Shown here one piece after another: positions 61,038-64,000 of a DNA stretch of 64,000 nt. Numbering within the stretch: position 1 is the first letter of the stretch; each line of letters starts with the position of its first letter. This stretch comes from Micromonospora zamorensis (GTDB lineage: Bacteria; Actinomycetota; Actinomycetes; Mycobacteriales; Micromonosporaceae): assembly GCF_900090275.1 (NCBI RefSeq), contig NZ_LT607755.1, forward strand, positions 3,410,001-3,474,000, in the 5' to 3' direction. A program made the position numbers and the translations under genes. A model generated the notes under the pieces. The model did not search any database. It saw only the letters and a program-made list of their open reading frames with translations, and was not told the DNA's origin.

Positions 61038-61837
61038 TGCGGTGGTGGCTGTCGCAACCCTCCCCGGGACACGCAGTACACGTCGCCGGAGTTGGTCCGG
61101 TGCGGCAAGTCGCGCAGGTGTGCTGCCACGTCGCTCGCGGGTAGCCACCTCTCGAAGGTCATCGACTTGTCGTCGCCGAGCGCGACGTCGAACCCGTCGA
61201 AGCCGAGCGCGGTCAGGCGGTCGAGACACCGGTAGGCAACCGCACGTGCGATCGTGGTGAACTCGAACGACAGAGCGGGCAGCGGTCGGCTCAGGCCGGC
61301 CAGCACCTCGTCCTCGAAACCCTCCACGTCGATCTTGGCGAAGCTCGGTACGCCGTACTCGTGGATCAGCGCGTCGACGGTGACCACCGGGACCTCGATG
61401 TCCCCGTCCCACACCTGGCTCTCCCAACCGCCCGCGCCCTGCGCCGCCCGGACGAAGTCGGACGAGGCGGTCGACACTGTGGGGTTGGCGGAGTTGACGT
61501 GCAGCCGTGTGCTCCCGGCGGCCGCTCCACACGCCCCTTCGACCAGCGTCACCTGGTCGTCGTCGGCGTAGATCGCCCGCAGGGCGCGCAGGCACAGCGG
61601 CTGCGGCTCCACGGCGACGACCCGGGCTCCGAGGCGACGGAAGCTGCCGATGTGGTCGCCCACGTGGGAGCCGATGTCGAAGACGAGGTCCCCCGCGGTG
61701 ACGAACCGGGAGTAGAACGCGTCCATCCTCGCGTCCCGCTGCGGGTCGCCGTAGTAGACATCCAGCGACCGGTGCAGGAGGGACATGGCCGGATCGGTCC
61801 GGAGCGCCGCGATCCTGGCCTCGGTGGTAGCCGTCAT
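61016..61837 (-). CDS. FkbM-family SAM-dependent methyltransferase
   Basis: 273 residues from ATG 61837. The SAM motif is LVFDIGSHVGDHIGSFRRLG near residue 53, then VVAVEPQPLC, and the FkbM block FAKIDVEGFEDEVLAGL with LSFEFTTIA. Family members O-methylate sugars or polyketide and peptide products. It lies 45 bases upstream of the sulfatase-like gene in reverse order on the same strand, and its stop lies inside the possible module E hairpin. The substrate is unknown; a cell-surface glycan is possible. Confidence 0.85.
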   Translation of the reverse strand: MTATTEARIAALRTDPAMSLLHRSLDVYYGDPQRDARMDAFYSRFVTAGDLVFDIGSHVGDHIGSFRRLGARVVAVEPQPLCLRALRAIYADDDQVTLVEGACGAAAGSTRLHVNSANPTVSTASSDFVRAAQGAGGWESQVWDGDIEVPVVTVDALIHEYGVPSFAKIDVEGFEDEVLAGLSRPLPALSFEFTTIARAVAYRCLDRLTALGFDGFDVALGDDKSMTFERWLPASDVAAHLRDLPHRTNSGDVYCVSRGGLRQPPPHDDPKRQ

Positions 61838-61881
61838 CTGTCTGTCGTCCAGTCCGTGAGTGGGGCGCGAGGTGGCCGGGG

Positions 61882-63540
61882 TTACGGCCCGAAGGCAGTC
61901 AGGAACCGGTCCCGGAAGGTGTCCATCCGCCAGACCGGTGCCTGCGGCCCGGGCTTGAGCCCGTCCTGCCAGCCCCACCCGGAGATCCGGTCCAGGACGG
62001 CCCGGTCCCGGGTGATGATCGTGATCGGGACGTCGTGGCTGGCGTTCTCGCCGGTGACGACCGCGGCGGGCTGATGGTCGCCGAGGAAGATGAACACGAG
62101 ATCGTCGTCGCCGTAGGTCTGGACGTAGGAGACGAGCGTGCTCAGGGTGTACTGGATGGACTGCCGGTAGTCGGCCCGGATCTGGGCGGTGCTGCGCCGC
62201 CGCTCATCCTCCTCGCCGGCGGTGCCGCGGTAGATCGCCCCGTCGCCGACGGTGGCCCAGTCGACCAGTCGCGGGACGGGCGTCCACGGTGCGTGGCTCG
62301 ACACCAGCGCGATCTCCGTCATCACCGGGTTGCCGTCCTGTTTCGCCTGCTCCAGGCGCTGCCAGCTGGACAGCGTGAACTGGTCGGGCATCGTGCCGAA
62401 GCTGAACTTCGGACCGCGGTACCCGAGCGCCCTGGCGTCGTAGAACCGCTCGTAGCCGAAGAAGGAGCCCTCCGGCCACGCCCTGCTGACGGCGGGCATC
62501 ACGCCGACGGTCTGCCAGTTGGCCCGTCGGAAGGCGCCGTTGAGGGTCATCCGGTCACTCGCCAGCAGGGTGCGGTGCCGCTGGTCGTTGTCGATCCACA
62601 GACCGGAGAGCAGGGTGTCGTGTGCGAGCCAACTGCCGCCGCCGAACGTCGGCGAGGTGAGGAAGCCGGACTGCGCGGCGAATCCCGCCGCCTGCAACTG
62701 GCTGGTGCCGCTGTCGAGGACGGCGCCGACCTGCGGGGCGAACTCCGGGTCCTCGACGGCGTCCCGGCCGTAGCTCTCCACGAAGGCGATGACCACGTTC
62801 TTGCCCCGCAGCGCGGTCAGCAGTTGGTCGCCAGGGGTTTCGGCGAACCGGTCGGCCTCGATCTGGGTGGAGAACGTCTTCCGGTCGTCGAGACGCAGGC
62901 GCACCTGGAACCCGTGGCCGTTGGCCAGGGTGGTCGCGGACGTGTCGGCAACCGGTACGGCCGGCACCACCCGCACGTCGAACGCCGCGCAGGCCACCCA
63001 GACGACCACGAGCGCCGCCACGATCCGGGTGGCCCCGGTGCGGTGCCCGATCACCAGCCGGCGCAGCCGCCGCACCGACAGCGTGACCAGGACGGGCAGG
63101 CCCACGGCCACCACCGCCAGGGCGATCGCTGCGCCGATGGCGGCGGGCCGACCGTACGACTCGCTGAGGAAGGCGAACGCCTCGTCCAGCAACGCCCAGT
63201 CGAGCACCAGGTCGAACGCCCGGCTGAGGGCGGCGGAGAACCCCAGGTCGAGCAACTTCAGCAGGCCGAGCAGACCGAGAGCCACGCCGGTGACCGTCGC
63301 GACCAGCCGGCTCCCGCGCGATGGCAGCGCGAGCAGGAGGGCCACGACCAGCAGCGCCTCCAGGGGGATCCGCACGAACGCCGCCGGGGTGAGGCGACCG
63401 AAATCGTACGGCGCGGTGAGCACGAGCAGCACCAGCAGCGCGGCCAGGACGGTCACCAGTCGGGCCACGATGGAGCGGCCCGGCCGACCCTCGGGTGCGG
63501 TGCCGTCGGTCTCGGTGGCGTCCGACAGTTCGCCTCTCAT
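61882..63540 (-). CDS. Membrane sulfatase / LTA synthase-like protein
   Basis: 552 residues from ATG 63540, chosen because GGAGGG precedes it; the frame opens further at 63600. Four to five membrane spans fill the first 210 residues, followed by an extracytoplasmic alkaline-phosphatase-superfamily domain: VVIAFVESYGRD with the metal-binding Glu, a Thr/Ser nucleophile region in SPTFGGGSWLAHDTLLSG, and FIFLGDHQPAAVV near the end. This matches the layout of LtaS and MdoB-like phosphoglycerol transferases, which modify surface polymers. The actual donor is not known. Confidence 0.85.
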   Translation of the reverse strand: MRGELSDATETDGTAPEGRPGRSIVARLVTVLAALLVLLVLTAPYDFGRLTPAAFVRIPLEALLVVALLLALPSRGSRLVATVTGVALGLLGLLKLLDLGFSAALSRAFDLVLDWALLDEAFAFLSESYGRPAAIGAAIALAVVAVGLPVLVTLSVRRLRRLVIGHRTGATRIVAALVVVWVACAAFDVRVVPAVPVADTSATTLANGHGFQVRLRLDDRKTFSTQIEADRFAETPGDQLLTALRGKNVVIAFVESYGRDAVEDPEFAPQVGAVLDSGTSQLQAAGFAAQSGFLTSPTFGGGSWLAHDTLLSGLWIDNDQRHRTLLASDRMTLNGAFRRANWQTVGVMPAVSRAWPEGSFFGYERFYDARALGYRGPKFSFGTMPDQFTLSSWQRLEQAKQDGNPVMTEIALVSSHAPWTPVPRLVDWATVGDGAIYRGTAGEEDERRRSTAQIRADYRQSIQYTLSTLVSYVQTYGDDDLVFIFLGDHQPAAVVTGENASHDVPITIITRDRAVLDRISGWGWQDGLKPGPQAPVWRMDTFRDRFLTAFGP

Positions 63541-63638
63541 CGCCCTCCGTCCCTGGCTCGACTGCTGACGTACGCGCGTCAAGATCGACAACCCGGGCAT
63601 CCTTCCATGATCTTCGTGGGGCGTGGCATCCGGGCGGC

Positions 63639-64000
63639 TCAGACGCGGGCGGTCCCGCGTCGGGCCACGGCGACCGGCCGGTGCTCCGGCCAGGGCATCG
63701 CGTCAGGCGCATCGGGAACGTGTGCGACGTGCTGGGTGATGGCGGCGTGCTGGGTGACCGGTGCGTAGTGACTGGCCGGGGCATCGTGGGTGACCGGGGC
63801 GTCGTGGACGAGGGCGCGGCGGAGGTGACGGGTCAGCCACAGCCATGTGACGTCGCGCCCGAAGGACTCGATGAGCAGCGCCAGTGACACCACCAGCATG
63901 GCGGTCGTCAGCGGCCCCGGCAGCGCGTCACCCATCGCCACCGTCAGCACCACGCCCTGGATCGCCGCGACGGCCTTGCGCCAGTAGCGCGGCGGCAGCG
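63639..64000 (-). CDS. Membrane protein, C-terminal part (cut by window edge)
   Basis: Open from the window edge to a stop at 63639. The visible part is one membrane segment (PLTTAMLVVSLALLIESFG), the block RDVTWLWLTRHLRRAL, and then a low-complexity His/Pro/Val/Ala tail with a degenerate repeat (THDAP, SHYAP, TQHAA, TQHVA). The position 5' to an LTA-synthase-like gene on the same strand, and the helix pattern, would fit the last span of a CDP-alcohol phosphatidyltransferase, but too little is present to say so. An internal GTG at 63953 is not the true start, because the frame continues upstream. Confidence 0.6.
   Translation of the reverse strand, partial: LPPRYWRKAVAAIQGVVLTVAMGDALPGPLTTAMLVVSLALLIESFGRDVTWLWLTRHLRRALVHDAPVTHDAPASHYAPVTQHAAITQHVAHVPDAPDAMPWPEHRPVAVARRGTARV

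Overview
The window reads as a chromosomal segment of a high-GC actinobacterium of the Micromonospora type. The reasons are the very high GC content with GC-rich third codon positions, many GTG starts, four-base ATGA/GTGA overlaps inside operons, several apparently leaderless promoters, and family content (F420-type LLM enzyme, LAL-type LuxR regulator, many TetR repressors, form I CO dehydrogenase, CseBC/AfsQ-like two-component system). The genus is an inference. No plasmid, phage or insertion-sequence hallmark was seen.

Layout. 1-10.2 kb: acyl-CoA dehydrogenase (cut by the window edge), LAL and TetR regulators, an SDR, and a complete five-gene branched-chain-amino-acid-type ABC importer, with candidate TetR operators. 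10.2-16.4 kb: secreted cutinase/polyester-hydrolase-like enzyme, large catalase katE, a decayed lectin fragment, a small Cys-containing secreted protein, an S41 protease and an LLM oxidoreductase. 16.5-23.4 kb: a cell-envelope block. It holds a translationally coupled acyltransferase-3/alanine racemase/D-Ala-D-Ala-type ligase operon (a split version of the VanT domain pair plus a ligase), facing a PAP2 phosphatase/response regulator/histidine kinase/lipoprotein operon. 23.6-30.7 kb: two paralogous orphan winged-helix regulators around a threonine aldolase and a 1471-residue subtilase with Kelch repeats. 30.7-36.5 kb: AurF-like diiron protein divergent from tetR-DUF4873-Baeyer-Villiger monooxygenase-SDR-hydrolase. 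35.9-40 kb: TetR with DHA2 efflux pump, then an oxalate/formate-type antiporter. 40-45.5 kb: a formate dehydrogenase operon whose catalytic subunit contains an in-frame UGA read as selenocysteine, with a SECIS-like hairpin. 45.6-48.2 kb: PrsW-type protease, a free-standing double FtsX-extracellular-domain protein, ASCH and NUDIX proteins. 48.2-58.5 kb: form I aerobic CO dehydrogenase cluster (coxM-S-L, XdhC-YHS, mocA-like, coxD, coxG, coxE, LysR) with a perfect 40-bp palindrome in its divergent promoter region. 58.8-61.0 kb: a Ro60/TROVE gene (rsr) preceded by four tandem structured RNA modules and followed by a possible fifth. 61-64 kb: FkbM methyltransferase, LTA-synthase/sulfatase-like membrane protein and a cut membrane protein.

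The most striking system is the Ro60 locus. Upstream of rsr lie four copies of a conserved block (CCGGTGCGCAGGCAACGG-type), each closed by a compensated terminal stem and an inner stem. Three of them carry tRNA-like domains with near-perfect T-arms. Two of these (modules A and D) read as circularly permuted tRNAs (T-arm, capped acceptor stem, D-arm, anticodon-like arm). One (module B) has the normal tRNA order, and one (module C) is reduced. Two sigma70-like promoters are placed so that the predicted transcription starts fall on the first paired base of modules A and C. This fits bacterial Y RNAs (YrlA-type tRNA mimics) serving the Ro protein, but as an array of different topologies beside one rsr gene.

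Some genes plausibly work together. The formate and CO dehydrogenases suggest that trace reduced one-carbon compounds supplement respiration. The ligase/racemase and PAP2/two-component operons suggest cell-wall modification and stress sensing. The monooxygenase cluster suggests oxidation and hydrolysis of a lipid or ketone.
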